Assembly: GCA_012861695.1 (NCBI GenBank)
Contig: JAAOOA010000056.1
Coordinates: 5,558,207-5,622,206, forward strand
DNA length: 64,000 nt
Source: Trematomus loennbergii
Taxonomy: Eukaryota > Chordata > Actinopteri > Perciformes > Nototheniidae
Reading direction: 5' to 3'
The position numbers and the translations under genes were made by a program. Below the pieces are notes generated by a model. The model was not told where the DNA came from. It worked only from the letters and a program-made list of their open reading frames with translations, and did not search any database. This document shows positions 26,060 to 53,886 of the stretch, in pieces. The first letter of the stretch is position 1. Every line of letters begins with the position of its first letter.

Positions 26060-28298
26060 AGGCCTGTACTACGAAGCTGGATTTTCGCTTAGCCGGCTGA
26101 CTTCAGGGAAAACTCGGGCTTTCCGGTCCTACGACGCTGGTTCTCTTTTTAGCAGGCTAGATTTCCATGGTAACTTATGCTGAGCGGCAAACCTGCTCCG
26201 GAGCAGGTTAGGTTGCAGGCGAGATCAACTCAGTGAAAGCACCGCCTGCTGACCAATCAGAGCTCCGTGTGCGGAGTTTAAAGCGATCAATTCATATAGA
26301 GTGGCGAAGTCCCTCCCCTTCCGGTTGAGCCCCATGGGACCTTATTTCGGAAAAGTTATGCATTGAAGTCAATGGAGAGAGAAAGATTATCTTTCGATCC
26401 CGTTTGAATTGTGCCACGAATTACACATATGATGTTTGTCAATTTAAAAGATAATTTTGCAAGTCAAAAAAAATAAAATGTGTCGTAAAACTGTGAAGTA
26501 ACACATTTGTTTGTGTGAACCGCTCAATGAACTACATCTCTGGTCTCACAGAACAACACACGTCACCAAGATGGCCGTCACTACTGTCAACAAACCGATT
26601 GGCTACCCTCACACTATCACCACAATGAAACACGTCCTGAAGAATGTCATGCAAAGCTGCCTGCCTGCCTTCGATTCTCTCTGAACTGCCCGGTCGTTTT
26701 AATGTTTAATGTCAACCATTTGTGCAGATAGCATGAAGTAGAGAAGATCGCTAGCGTTAGCGTTAGCATTTCTCCCCCGGGCTTAAATGGTGTATTATAG
26801 AATGATCACACCGGTGACAGTACTATTCAAAGGGTTCACGAAATATGACTACTACTCTTACTGTTTAACATTTTGGGTTACTTAATGTTACTTCATGTTA
26901 AGGCTAATAAAAATGACAAGGCTGTAATGCTAACTAACGTGCTAGCTACTAGCTAGGTAGCTAACTTGATCACACACTCCTCTTTCATCAGACGGGAAGC
27001 GAAAGAACAAGCAAGACCCATTGCTGGTATAATAACAACCTGGTACTAAGCACACAGGCATCTTGTGAAAGTTATCTTATCTGAGCCAGCGCCATATAGA
27101 GATAGATTCAGATTATCTATATGGCGCTGATCGTATATATACGGTATTATACGTGTATCGTAGTGTCTCAATTGTGACATCACTTACGCGACTCTGGGAT
27201 TTGTAGTCTTTCTAGTTTCGTATTTTTCAAAGTCTTATATTTCAACAGTTTTAAGACAAACTGTGACTTTTTTTACATGGAAATGATTTTTTAAGATTGA
27301 CAAACATCATATGTGTAATTCATGGCACAATTCAAACGGGATCGAAAGATAAGTTTTCTCTCCCCATTGACTTCAATGCATAATTTTTCCGAAATAAGGT
27401 CCCATACCCCGGAAGTAAGTGGGAGGGACTTCGCCACTCTATACAGGAGAAAGGAAATACAGAAAAACTGCCGTTGCAGGAAAGACGGCCGGCCAAAATC
27501 AACTGACTGTGTGAACGTGAAAATTAATAGAATATCCCCTCCCATCTTCAGAGCAATCTGACTATTATAACATTAGCGTTAAGAAAGCTTACTTAAATAT
27601 CTGCCACGACATAAGTAACCGGATCAGAGTAACATTAAGTACAGTCCGCGGCACTGTGAGTGCAGACGGCGATGTGTCCCATTATCATTCATATCATATC
27701 ACATCATAATGTATCATATATTTCCTTATTTGAGTCAGCTTATTGAGCCGTATCTGGCCGTGCAACACTCACAGTGTCACATACTGTATGCAGAAGTATT
27801 ATTTTAAGCAACACATTAAGTTGACGAAACACTCGAGTCAAATTCTCCTAATTAAAGTCAGATCCACTCGTGTCTTGGACGGGGCAGTGATTTCATAAAC
27901 CTGTTAATGTACGCATTCAAACACTTTTTTTTTACCAGCTGTATTCACCTTGCAGGTGCAGCTATGTGGCTTTTATCCTGGGTAAAGTGTTTAAGTCATG
28001 GATGTTTAAAGTTTAACTTCCTCATATTTGACTAATATTAAAGTTCACTTTTCATTCAGGAAGTATGACGCTGCGCTGTCAGTACGCTTGTCCGTGTTTG
28101 AGATTGGTCGAATGCTCCAAATACCACCCCTTTCATGTGAACGCGCACCTAACTAGATAGGACACGGCTGGCTTGAGCGATCCACTTGATAACCAGCGTC
28201 GTAGTACAGTTTAGCCAGAGCGCGTATGTTTTGGATTGGGCCAACCGGCTAACTCAACATATCCAGGTTAGGTTGAACCAGCTTCGTAGTACAGGCCT
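26060..28298. mobile_element. element D, 2.2-kb TIR transposon inside the LINE
   Basis: The termini are AGGCCTGTACTACGAAGC and GCTTCGTAGTACAGGCCT, perfect inverted repeats. CTG at 26057-26059 and 28299-28301 is a 3-bp target duplication, confirmed by the LINE reading frame. No transposase is visible. Without the nested copy C1 it would be about 1.1 kb. A 3-bp duplication suggests the Harbinger or a related superfamily, but the target sequence is not the usual TWA. Confidence 0.85.
26297..27441 (+). mobile_element. element C, copy C1 (1.14 kb, long TIRs) inside D
   Basis: It begins TAGAGTGGCGAAGTC and ends with the reverse complement GACTTCGCCACTCTA, with TA on each side. The inverted termini extend about 150 bp, with paired blocks such as GGGACCTTATTTCGG and ATTGAAGTCAATGG. 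There is no coding capacity. A TA duplication suggests a Tc1/mariner-type non-autonomous element. The second copy, C2, lies at 39161-40302 in opposite orientation. Confidence 0.88.
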
Positions 28299-28439
28299 CT
28301 GTTTGCTATCCTGGCTCCTAAATGGTCCAATGAGCTCAGCATTGTCATCAAGACAGCAGAAACTCTGCATAGCTACCGTTGCAAACTGAAAACGCATCGG
28401 TTTCAATTGTATCTTGGCAATTCAATTATTGAAAAAATA

Positions 28440-29139
28440 AAAAAGTGCAAGAAATAACAGAATAGAAATAAATTAGTGCAAGAGGATGTTGTAAGATGTG
28501 CAAGTAAATACAATTAAAATAGAATAGTGCAAGAAGAGTCTATAAACACGTAAATGGAATATGATATTAGATACATAATTAGCTAAATGCAAACAGATGA
28601 ATGTTTAGAGCTCAGGTGTGTAATAGTCTTTAGGCCTTTCATTATTTAATTAATTAGTTAAAAGGCCTTTAATTTAGGCCTTTTAACAAATTCACCAGCA
28701 CTTAATATGGTATAACTTGCTTGAAGTGAATATATCTGCACTTTCCTTGTCGATTTAACACGAGGTAAATGCAGGACAACTGCTAATGATTTGCTCAATC
28801 TGGCCTTATTTATCACATGTGGATGGTAGGGTACTTAACTTCAGAACAGGTTCGTTTTCTCCATCAATGATCACTGGATTCAGACTAGGGTCTGTAAAAT
28901 ATTAACAAGAGGGCGGATTCAAAACAATCCCACTCCCATGGAACAGGGCGGTGTTTGGCAGACGATGGTGTTTACCTGGCAAGAGTCCAGTAATCGCGAA
29001 TGGAGATCTGTGGACATCCCTGTCTCACATGAACTTTGGAGTGTCTGAACACTCACTGCACACACGGCAGAGCTGCACTTCTGTTCAGTTTGCACACACT
29101 TTAACATTTGAATCTAAAAAGTCTCTCGGTTGTAAAGGG
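28440..29139. promoter_or_regulatory. dpys upstream region (putative promoter/5' UTR)
   Basis: This is about 700 bp of AT-rich sequence between the LINE remnant and the dpys start codon. I see no clear TATA box or CpG island, and the transcription start cannot be placed from the sequence. Confidence 0.3.
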
Positions 29140-45641
<16,502 letters not shown>

Positions 45642-46005
45642 ACAACAGGCCGAGAGAGGCTGTGTCTGCAGTGCAATCCAGAAGATATCAAAGTCAAAAC
45701 TACAGAATGCTGCCTCACTGAAGATTCAACTGCTCAGAGATTTCTACACTTTGAACAGACACAAGATATTACTACATGTCATACATGCATTTTCCAGCCA
45801 TTAACATAGCATTTGCAACAGTCCTACTGTTTTTGATGTCCACTTTGATCAGCACTTGGGTCTTGTTCTGTTGGCAAATATTATATTTGATATATTTGTT
45901 CAGCTTTGTAAGGTTTTAAAGCTCAACTGTGCTCAGTACACAGGTGCTGCTGTAATTATATTTGCTCTAACTTACAATATGCAATAAAGTAATTCACTGT
46001 TAGCA
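45642..46005 (+). promoter_or_regulatory. dpys: dpys 3' UTR with AATAAA at 45983-45988
   Basis: An AATAAA signal occurs about 340 nt after the stop codon, followed by a TG/T-rich stretch suitable for cleavage and polyadenylation near 46000-46010. Confidence 0.7.
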
Positions 46006-47462
46006 ACGAAAAATATAATTGATTCATAATTTCATGGTTAGAAACACTATTGTGATAGAAAAGATCCTTCATTACTTTTTAACACTGTTTGTGGCAGTTG
46101 AAAATCAGACTGTTTTTGTGAATGAGCCACAATTTTCTTCTTATTTTCCCAATGTTCATCTTCTCTGGTAACAGGACTGATGATTCTCAGCCAAAAGCAT
46201 CCATGCCTTTGATGAAATATTCATTAGATGCAGTGGCATGCGTGAAAGTATAAAGATTTACTTTGTTGACCCAGATTGGCATTTTATTTGCATATTCAGC
46301 AGGATGGCACATTATCATCTGTTCTCCATCTATGCCCATGTATGGACTGTATTCATTCTTTCCCATGGTTTAGAAAAAAGGTCTGTGCTGTCACCGTGCA
46401 TCATGCGGCGGCCTCCTATTGGGCTGGCATGCTGGCGTGGTATTATGCCACAGGGCCCGCTGAGACATAATGTGAGCTTATCAGGTTGCCACACGGGTCA
46501 GTGGCGGCGCGTGAGTCACAGAAGGCTTACTCATCCTTGAGCCGCACAACTTCCTTCCTCTTGTCTCTGACGGTGGAAGGACTGCGGTGGTGTGGGAACG
46601 TACCATCCAGACTGACTCTGTCTGAAAACGCTCCCCACTGGATACTATTAAATAACTAAACTGCTGAAAGTCTACACATCTTCTGTAGACTGAAACACAC
46701 CTGTTTCAACTGCACCCTGGCCATTAAACCTAAACACACAAAATCTTAGAGACTTTAAAAGATGTAGGTCAATTGAAGCTATGCACCAGCACTTAGCATG
46801 GTTTGGCGTATTTGAAGCAAATTCCTTGTCCCTTGGATAAAGGCGTCAGCTAAATGAAATGTAAGGTAATCTATAGAAGTAAATAACAAAGAGGAACACT
46901 AAAAAATTAAGAATTAAATAAAGTTAAGTTATAATTCACCTTAAATATGTTTATAATGAATCGCATAATTTCCCTTATAAACTAAAATGGCGCAAAGACT
47001 TCTGCAAGGCCTTTTCCAAAACTGAAAATGAATGCATGCATCGACCCCATTATTTTAATTCTGCTCCAAAATGCATTTGGTTCTTCTTTGAACCATGTTA
47101 CACCATTTTCAGATTCAGGAAAAACTGAGCTTGTAGTTATTTTCCTAATCCGGCAGTCAAACCCACAAACCCAATCAAATGCATTCACTTGACTTTTTAC
47201 TCTATAAAAGAAAATGTTTAATTCAAAATACAAGTTTGCAGCAGAGTTGGAAAAACATTTGAACATAACCTTTAATAGGTAATTGTCTGTGGTTTTTGAT
47301 CAGGATATACATGCATACTTACATACTTATAACACACTTGTCATTTTAACATTATCTCCCATCTGCTCATCAAGAGGTTAAGGGGGGTCCCACATGAGGA
47401 AAATCTCAAAGTTGAAACATTATTCAACACATTCTCACTCCCAACTCGAGGCTACTATGGTC
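46006..47462. other. intergenic, nothing but a short SINE tail
   Basis: At 46824-46864, CCCTTGGATAAAGGCGTCAG followed by CTAAATGAAATGTAA is the 3' tail common to many teleost SINEs. The rest shows no gene. Confidence 0.5.
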
Positions 47463-47790
47463 AGGGGTGCACATAACTGGTACGCAGGTACGCATGCGCG
47501 GCAACAATCTGACATGCGTACCGTCACTTGTGTCACAAAGCGCATTTGCGTACCGACGTACTTGTGAAGCTTTTCCAGAAGGCGGTTAGATCACCGGACG
47601 ACAGAGTCGGTCTCCGTGACACAGACAGGGCTGCTGTTAACGTCGGTCTGTACAGCAGCCCTGCGCTAAAACAGCTGATCACAACGTTCACACGCTCCGC
47701 GGTCACGAAGCTCTGTACTCCACTACCCCCCCCCCCCCTGACAATCGCGAAGCGCTGTACTCCACTACTACCCACCCCCCGTTGTCAAAT
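47463..47790 (+). repeat. dispersed repeat with TACGCAGGTACGC start
   Basis: GC-rich island with GTACGCA-type motifs and a partial tandem duplication (CTGTACTCCACTAC occurs twice, each followed by a C-run and a TGACAA or TGTCAA motif). It resembles abundant fish repeat sequence, but I cannot define both ends. Confidence 0.45.
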
Positions 47791-48345
47791 AAATGTATTT
47801 TTTTTTAATACTTATTTTTGCATCCATGGAATATAAAAACTATAAATATGTGATCCACTGTACTTGTTTCTATATTGTATTACTGTTATCAGCAGTTAAT
47901 ACCTTTAGTAGCAGTATAATACACAAACTGCCAGTCTGCCAATGAACAATAATGGTTACCATGGAGAAAGAGTCAACAGACGCAACAGCCAATCAACAGA
48001 ACCATAAATCAGAAGGGTTTAATGCAATTCATTTAGCTTCAATGAGCACTCATCAAACAGAAATGTAATTGTATTTGTGGAATACATCACAGATTGCATC
48101 ATATTCATTATATAACAAGGTGGAGGAATGATGATGAGTATACCACAGACTGTGAGAAATATCCATAAAATAACATTATATCATATATGTTTTTCAAGTA
48201 ATGTCTACCAAATACATAAATCACATATTAATCTGGTAAAAGTTGTTGGCTTGATGAAGGCATTAAAATCAATAACTAGTATATTCCATTTTACTTTGTG
48301 CCTCAGATATGGATTTATGATGATAGCAGTGTTATTCATAAGAAC
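47791..48345. other. intergenic, nothing recognisable
   Basis: AT-rich with no supported feature. Confidence 0.5.
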
Positions 48346-49371
48346 CAGGGCGGTTCTAGGGGGGAGGGGGGGGGGGGGGGCAGTGCCCCCTTAACACTGA
48401 CTTTGGACCCCCCTGTGGCCCCCTGAAAATGAAAGAAAAGAAAACCGGTAGCTCGCAACCCCTCAATAAGTAGCTCGCCAAGCAAATCCAAAATGTAAAA
48501 AATACACACAAAAAAAAGGGAATGTTATTAAAAGAATCTACCCTATTAAACGAAACCTCAATCATAGCGAACTCTATCTACTTACTACAACTCTATATCT
48601 ATCTAACACCCCTCCTCCCCCCACCCCCCACAATGAATATCGACCAATCACGTTCTTGCAACAGTTTAAAAGGGGAGTGATTAGTAAAATATGCATAAAT
48701 AAAAAGAAAGAATGCTAACTATAGGTAACATAAGATAAGAATAATCAAGTTAAATGATTTGTTATTGGTTGTGATCATATTTCAAAGATGTTTGGATTAT
48801 TGAAAAGTATACAGCTCCCTTTCATCTGAGTGTTGAGAGCTGTATCCATAAATTCATTTTGTGCTCAACGTGCACCAGATTGATGCATTTAAAAAAAAGA
48901 AATTCCCGGGGGTGCATGCCCCCGGACCCCCCAAGAGGATGTGAGGTCCACCCCCAAATAAAGCAGGATAAAATAATTAAATTCCATACATTTTCTTTTA
49001 GTAAACACTGAAAACGGGTCCCACAGACCCAAACAGCACACAAAGGTTAATGTTAAAATGTGCTAAATATATACACTGCAAAAAACAAAAAAAAAGAGTA
49101 GTATAAGTAGCTCACTAAAGTTGTATTTTTTGAAAGTAGCTCTCATCCTAAAAAAGGTTGGAGACCCCTGCTTAGAGCGTAAAAACTGTAACTATAAGTG
49201 TCTGAAATAAATATGTGTACTGAAACAAATACCAATAACTGTATTGCATTGTTTTCTTATGCGCAATTACTTCATACTGTCTTTGTCTTTTTCGTCCTGC
49301 ATTTATTGTGCCCCCCTCAGAAAATAACTGGGCCTGGTCCCCCCAGTCAAATTGGTCTAGAACCGCCAATG
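48346..49371. mobile_element. hAT-like element I with CGGTTCTAG ends
   Basis: CAGGGCGGTTCTAG at the left and CTAGAACCGCCAATG at the right are inverted, and each is followed inward by G-runs and CCCCC-type motifs. The interior is AT-rich and non-coding. No 8-bp duplication is visible, so the two ends may belong to two insertions. Confidence 0.6.
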
Positions 49372-49384
49372 GCCAGAGACTGGC

Positions 49385-49667
49385 GACCCCCGACAGGATA
49401 GTGATCTCCAGTGTGCTGGGCAGTGTGGCGGTGGAGGGAGCCGAGGGCACCACCGGAGGAGAGGCGCGCGATGACAGCAGCATCACCGTGGTGCAGATAG
49501 GGCAGAACGGGGAGTACCTGGGCACGGCGCGGCTCCCCGCACAGACTGAGGGGATTTGTTACACGGACCCATCACCGGGGAAGCTGCCGGACCGAGAGTT
49601 TGATCCTGCCTGCGGCGGGAGGAGGCGGTCTGCTCGGCCTGCCCTTGGCTCTGGGGTGCCTCCTTAA
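49385..49667 (+). pseudogene. unidentified GC-rich exon-like reading frame
   Basis: Immediately right of element I, a frame with strong coding-type composition encodes RIVISSVLGSVAVEGAEG, then DDSSITVVQIGQNGEYLG and ICYTDPSPGKLPDREFDPAC. It ends at TAA, with AATAAA motifs within 20 nt. An acceptor-like CCCCCGACAG precedes GATAGTG. It contrasts sharply with the AT-rich flanks. I do not recognise the family. It could be a captured last exon, a retrocopy fragment or an orphan. Confidence 0.4.
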
Positions 49668-50045
49668 AAAATAAAAAATAAACCTTTTAAATAAAACATT
49701 CATCTTAACAGATAAGATTTGATCATTTATTTTAGACGTCAGGCCTACACCATGGCCACAAACCCTATCTAAAAACAGAGGCTCTGTCCTAATTACCTGA
49801 TTGCATCCACTTTGTTACTTGGCTCTACCCAATAACTTTATATCATTTGACTTTAAACCTTTAACTTTAATTATACATATGTACATGTCTACAGTATAGC
49901 AACTAATACATGTTTTAAATAAATAAACATTCAAATGTGAAAGACTCTCCTTCAATGAATATTTAAAACGTACACAAAATCAGATTATTGTAAAAATGTG
50001 AGTACATGACATCTGTCAAGCTAAGATATACACATATACATATAT
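49668..50045. other. intergenic, AT-rich
   Basis: No supported feature. Confidence 0.5.
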
Positions 50046-50110
50046 CTTAGCAGTGGCTGCTGTAGCACCCCCAAGGATAGCCATAGCACCCCTAAGCACC
50101 CCCAAGAAAT
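50046..50110 (-). mobile_element. hAT-like terminus, partial
   Basis: AGCAGTGGCTGCTGTAGCAC with repeated AGCACCCC(C/T)AAG motifs resembles one end of a fish hAT element. No partner end was found. Confidence 0.4.
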
Positions 50111-50943
50111 GTGTGTGTCTTTTTTTATGTGTGAAATTCATAATTTGAAAAAGGATTGATTCGAAAATAATATGCTACAGTACAGTACAAGTAGCCTACT
50201 TCTGGGTCTCTGTGTTTCATTCAAGCTCTGCTCTGTGTGTGTGGCACGAGCCATTTTGTGTGTGTGTGCGCGAGCGAGAGAGAGAGAGCGCGCACCGGTA
50301 CCGGAGATCGTTGTGGTTAGCATCTGGTCCTAGCTACGCTAACGGATAGAAGGAGATTTTTCAACAACAAGGTGGAGGGAGAACTCTCTCCTGTCAGACT
50401 GAGAGTCTCACATAACCTCAGCTCAGTGAGGTAAAGGACTCTCTCAGTGTTTAGATAGTTAACTTTAGTCTAAGTTATCTCAGTGGGTCTCAAACGGTTT
50501 GGTCACGATTAATGTAAATAAGTATTTCTGAGGCACACGTTTATATGAGGAATAAAGGCGTCCCTTAGGAATGGGTGCGCCGGGTAGCAGATCGATATCA
50601 CAATCAAAAGGGCGATGTGGAGGTAGTGACAGAGCCTTGGTTTTGTTAAAAACTTCTCTCAGATCGTGTTAACAATCAGGGATCTTAGACAATTCAGGAT
50701 ACTCATCATAACCATTAACTGGTGTAGTCTCTGAGTCTTTACCGGACATGATGACTGGGTGAAGTCTGATCGCCGGGGTCTGCGTTATAGCAGGGCAAGG
50801 CGAGTTAGGAACACTACAATTTTGCTCACATTCCCCTCCCCATCCCTTAACTTGTCCTGAGCACCAATCAATGTGTGGATTGTGTTTTTTTAACAGGGGA
50901 ATCCTAATACAAGTGAGTGCTGAGGGGAATTAAATAAATGAAA

Positions 50944-51261
50944 TTATAACATTTCTGAATGATTCTGAATAACTACCTGAACGGGCTCGGTCTGATCTGT
51001 GACTTGACACATTCGTCTGCCGTCTAATGCGCTGGCATTGATGGGGTGGGCCAAAGGAATAGCCTTAAGGTTAAGTAGTTTGGCTAGCTCCCAATCTATA
51101 AGACTCTCGTCGGCCCCAGAGTCAATCAGTGCCCCTAGTGTGTGTTCTTGGTTATTAACTATGAGTGTTACCTGAGTAGATGTGCGTGGAGGGTATTTCG
51201 AGGGGAATTTGCTCACCAGCGCCCTCCTCGTAGCCGGTGAGTTTGTCCTTTTCCCGGACAT
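50944..51261 (-). pseudogene. Gypsy aspartyl protease remnant
   Basis: Encodes TLIVNNQEHTLGALIDSGAD, carrying the DSG active-site triad, followed by LIDWELAKLLNL. A short ordered stretch leads to the truncated reverse transcriptase. Confidence 0.82.
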
Positions 51262-51299
51262 GCGGCATGCTGGTGACCCGGACGTCCACAGTAAAAACA
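51258..51299 (-). other. CCHC zinc knuckle of the Gypsy gag
   Basis: On the minus strand, [14 protein letters not shown] fits C-x2-C-x4-H-x4-C exactly. It is in a different frame from the protease that follows. Confidence 0.8.
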
Positions 51300-51502
51300 G
51301 CTTCCCTCCTGTAGTCGGCGCTGTCTTTCCTCTGGGGAAATCCTGGTCCTTCCCAGCTGCATGGGTTCCTCCCGTGCTTGTGGAGGCGCTGTTCCTGGAG
51401 TTGCAGAAACCGGCGGAATCCGTGAAGAAGAATTCCCAGGAAAACGCCCCTGGTGGCTTGGAGGTCTAGGTGTGGCTCGACGCCTCTCTCTCTCCGAGGC
51501 GA

Positions 51503-52224
51503 TTATCCACTCGAGTGGCCATGGAAATGAATGTTTCCAGGTCTTGAGGCAATTCCAACGGAGCCAGACAATCCTTTATGAGATCTGACAGTCCGTTCAT
51601 AAACGCATCTATCAACGCGGGAGTGTTCCAGCCACTCCGAGGCTGCGGTCCGAAATTCTATGGCGTAATCTATGACAGGGTAGGAGTGCTGTTTTATCTG
51701 CATAAGAGTCCGGGTGGCCTCCCTGGAGGTTGAAGTCTGATCGAACACCCGGCTCATTGTGTCGTAAAAAGCGGAATACGACCTGCATATGGGAGAGTCT
51801 CGAGCCCATTCAGCCGTGGCCCATGCCGTGGCTCTGCCGGAAACAAACGCAGCTGGATTGTGTTTGTAATGTAAATCACACTGGACCAGGAACGTTCTGC
51901 AGTTTCCAGACTCCCCGGAAAACCTCTCTGGTGATGCCAACCGAAATGGAACAATGCCGAGCAAACCTCGGCCTGGCCGGCTGCAGGATCGACGTGAGGT
52001 GGCGCCGTTGGCACATTTGGAGTCTCTAGACGGGTGAGGATTTGTTGAAGCTGTGTCGCCAGCTGATTGACCTGTGCGGTTACGGCGGTCTGAAAACCCT
52101 CCTGGCGGTCCGACAAACCTCTTACTCCGTGCCCAATAGCTGTTAGCTGCTCTTGATGCTGGTGAATTAGGCTGCCTTGGGCCGACAATGCAGTCTGGAG
52201 CGCTTTTGGGTCGGCTGGGTCCAT
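51503..52224 (-). pseudogene. Gypsy gag remnant, frameshifted
   Basis: The ATG at 52224 opens a frame with MDPADPKALQTALSAQG and a coiled-coil-like Q/L-rich stretch. A frame change near 51965 continues with FRLASPERFSGESGNCRTFL and the capsid-like YSAFYDTMSRVFDQ region. This is the standard Gypsy gag layout. Confidence 0.8.
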
Positions 52225-52241
52225 TTTTGGTCAGTTCGTTC

Positions 52242-52738
52242 TGTCAGGACCTCGACACAAACTGATGAACCCAAATGCACAACCCAGAGACAAAGTCTTG
52301 AATGTAACACAATGTAATTTTAATTCCAAAGATCAGGTAATCCCTCTTAACAGAGTAGGTACTGGAATAAACAAAAAGCGCTCACAAGGAGGAAAGAACT
52401 AAGCATAACAAAAAGAGAACTTAAGAAAAACTTAAGCCTACAAAATAACAAAACCTGACATGAGTGAAAGCGATCCTTTCTGAGCTGAGGCTTGGCACGA
52501 CCATTCGGGGAAACAAACAAGACGAACTGACACAGGACAGGGAGAGACAGGACTATTTGAAACTTAGGATGAGTGGGAACAGGTGGAAACAATCAGGGGC
52601 GGGGCAGACACTGATGATGGCGTGAAAGAACATGAAAATGACAGACATAATACATAAACATAACTAACACATTTGACGAGACACAACAATTTGCAGCAGT
52701 TGTAGTGTCTAAACACTAACTGCTGCAGATACATGACA
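52242..52738 (-). repeat. 5' LTR of the Gypsy element, 497 bp
   Basis: On the minus strand it starts TGTCATGTATCTGCAGCAG and ends GTCCTGACA, giving TG...CA borders. The gag start codon lies 18 nt downstream of its end, leaving room only for a compact primer-binding site. Confidence 0.75.
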
Positions 52739-52739
52739 G

Positions 52740-53420
52740 TCTTTTCCTCCAGAGAGGCACTCTGAGAGTTGTGCAATGAGGAGGAGGAAGTTTTGCCAGA
52801 GGTAGAAGTTGAATTAAAAAGTGATCCCCACAACAGGATCTGTGAGGCACAGAAACCGATGTTCAAAGTTGTCCTTATCAGGAGAGTTTCTTAATTTTTT
52901 GTATGCTTTCTAATGAATAGAATATGAAAGTCCATCATTACTTCCTCACGCGATAGTTTGTACATGCTCTTTGGGCCTGAAGAGCAGTGGGCACCAGAAC
53001 TGTGGCTGAAAAGAGAATAAAACATGCGTTTAAGAGATGTTTAATTACTTTTCAAATGTGGTCTTAATTATTTATATTGTTTAAGAAATAGTGGGAAAAA
53101 ATCAGGGAAATAAATCAAATGTATATATTTTTTTCATCTGGGTTTTAGCGTGTGATGTGTTTTCATTATGATCATTATTATAATGGCTAAAGTGTATCAA
53201 CTACCACACATTCTAAATACTAAAAGCATGAATTATTCCTGCTTTAATGTTATCATGCACTCTATACCCAAGGTACTATATTGTGTCTTAACCAGGAAAC
53301 TAGATTGCTTTTAGACTTATTTAGAAGACGAGGTAGAGGTGCACTTCATCCTCTTGAGGCTGAAAAACAAATTAGGGCTAAAGCACTCAGCCAAATCATC
53401 CTGACAAAAAAAAGTTTTAC
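52740..53420. other. intergenic / dcstamp 3' region
   Basis: AT-rich. It probably includes the dcstamp 3' UTR, but I could not identify a convincing minus-strand polyadenylation signal. Confidence 0.4.
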
Positions 53421-53886
53421 CTACCAAAACTTCATTATTACAACCTCTTTAGACTGATGGGAAAATATTTTTTGGCAATCTTTTTTGTTCACTTTTTTCT
53501 CCATTCTTTTGGCCTCTCTGGGCTTCTGTACACAAAGAAAAACAGTAAAGCATACCTTTAGATACAGTGATGTGTAGCCAGAGTTGTTTTTCTCCTTTCT
53601 CTTTTTTAATCTCTTCCTCAGGATTTTGGCATGCAGGTACTCCACCCTCATCTCCGCTGCGTTGCTGAAGAATCGCTCACACACCATGATCCTGATCTGT
53701 GAGGCTTTGGCAGCAATCAGAGCCATGAGGAGCAGGAGGAGCAAGATGGTCGCCAGAGGAACGATAGAGTTATAGAGCAGCAGCTTGGGTTTAGGGAGGC
53801 ACGTCTTCTCAAACAGGGTCAGAGTAGGAAAAGTCTTCTTGATGGTTTTCCTCGCTAATTGGTATGCCTATTAAAGTTGCAATCCC
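53421..53886 (-). CDS. dcstamp: dcstamp last coding exon (one frame break, optional 30-nt mini-intron)
   Basis: Acceptor TTTTCAG, then GGIATLIGIPISEEN-type sequence (read as GIATLIGIPISEENHQEDF), a one-base surplus at about 53815-53820, then LFEKTCLPKPK and the final membrane segment. The frame is open through 53526-53555, which also looks like a tiny intron, and stops at TAG 53423-53421. Confidence 0.9.

Larger units (their letters stand above)
25885..28430 (+). mobile_element. LINE remnant interrupted by element D
   Basis: The left part (about 25885-26059) encodes LSYIQALVKPYGPAC and, soon after, RLATPSLRVGPRHPSKTH. The right part (28299-28430) resumes in the same frame with LFAILAPKW and TAETLHSYRCKLKTHRFQ. 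This is the C-terminal end of a fish LINE reverse transcriptase. Removing 26060-28301 joins the two halves in frame with no gap, so D inserted into a LINE copy that was intact here. Confidence 0.8.
50560..52738 (-). mobile_element. Ty3/Gypsy retrotransposon, 5' part only
   Basis: Read on the minus strand: LTR (52738-52242), gag (52224 to about 51250), protease (51261-50944) and the very start of reverse transcriptase near 50660-50580, where [15 protein letters not shown] is legible. The rest of pol and the 3' LTR are absent. Frames are broken in several places, so it is inactive. It sits between dpys and dcstamp. Confidence 0.88.

Noticed and set aside
1..28900. Possible lrp12 exons upstream of dpys, as expected from vertebrate synteny
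   Set aside because: I found no LDL-receptor class A or CUB-like coding sequence on either strand; lrp12 probably lies beyond the left edge or has moved.
46238..46540. Two overlapping open frames of 64-100 codons
   Set aside because: Different frames, no splice sites and no similarity; composition is not coding-like.
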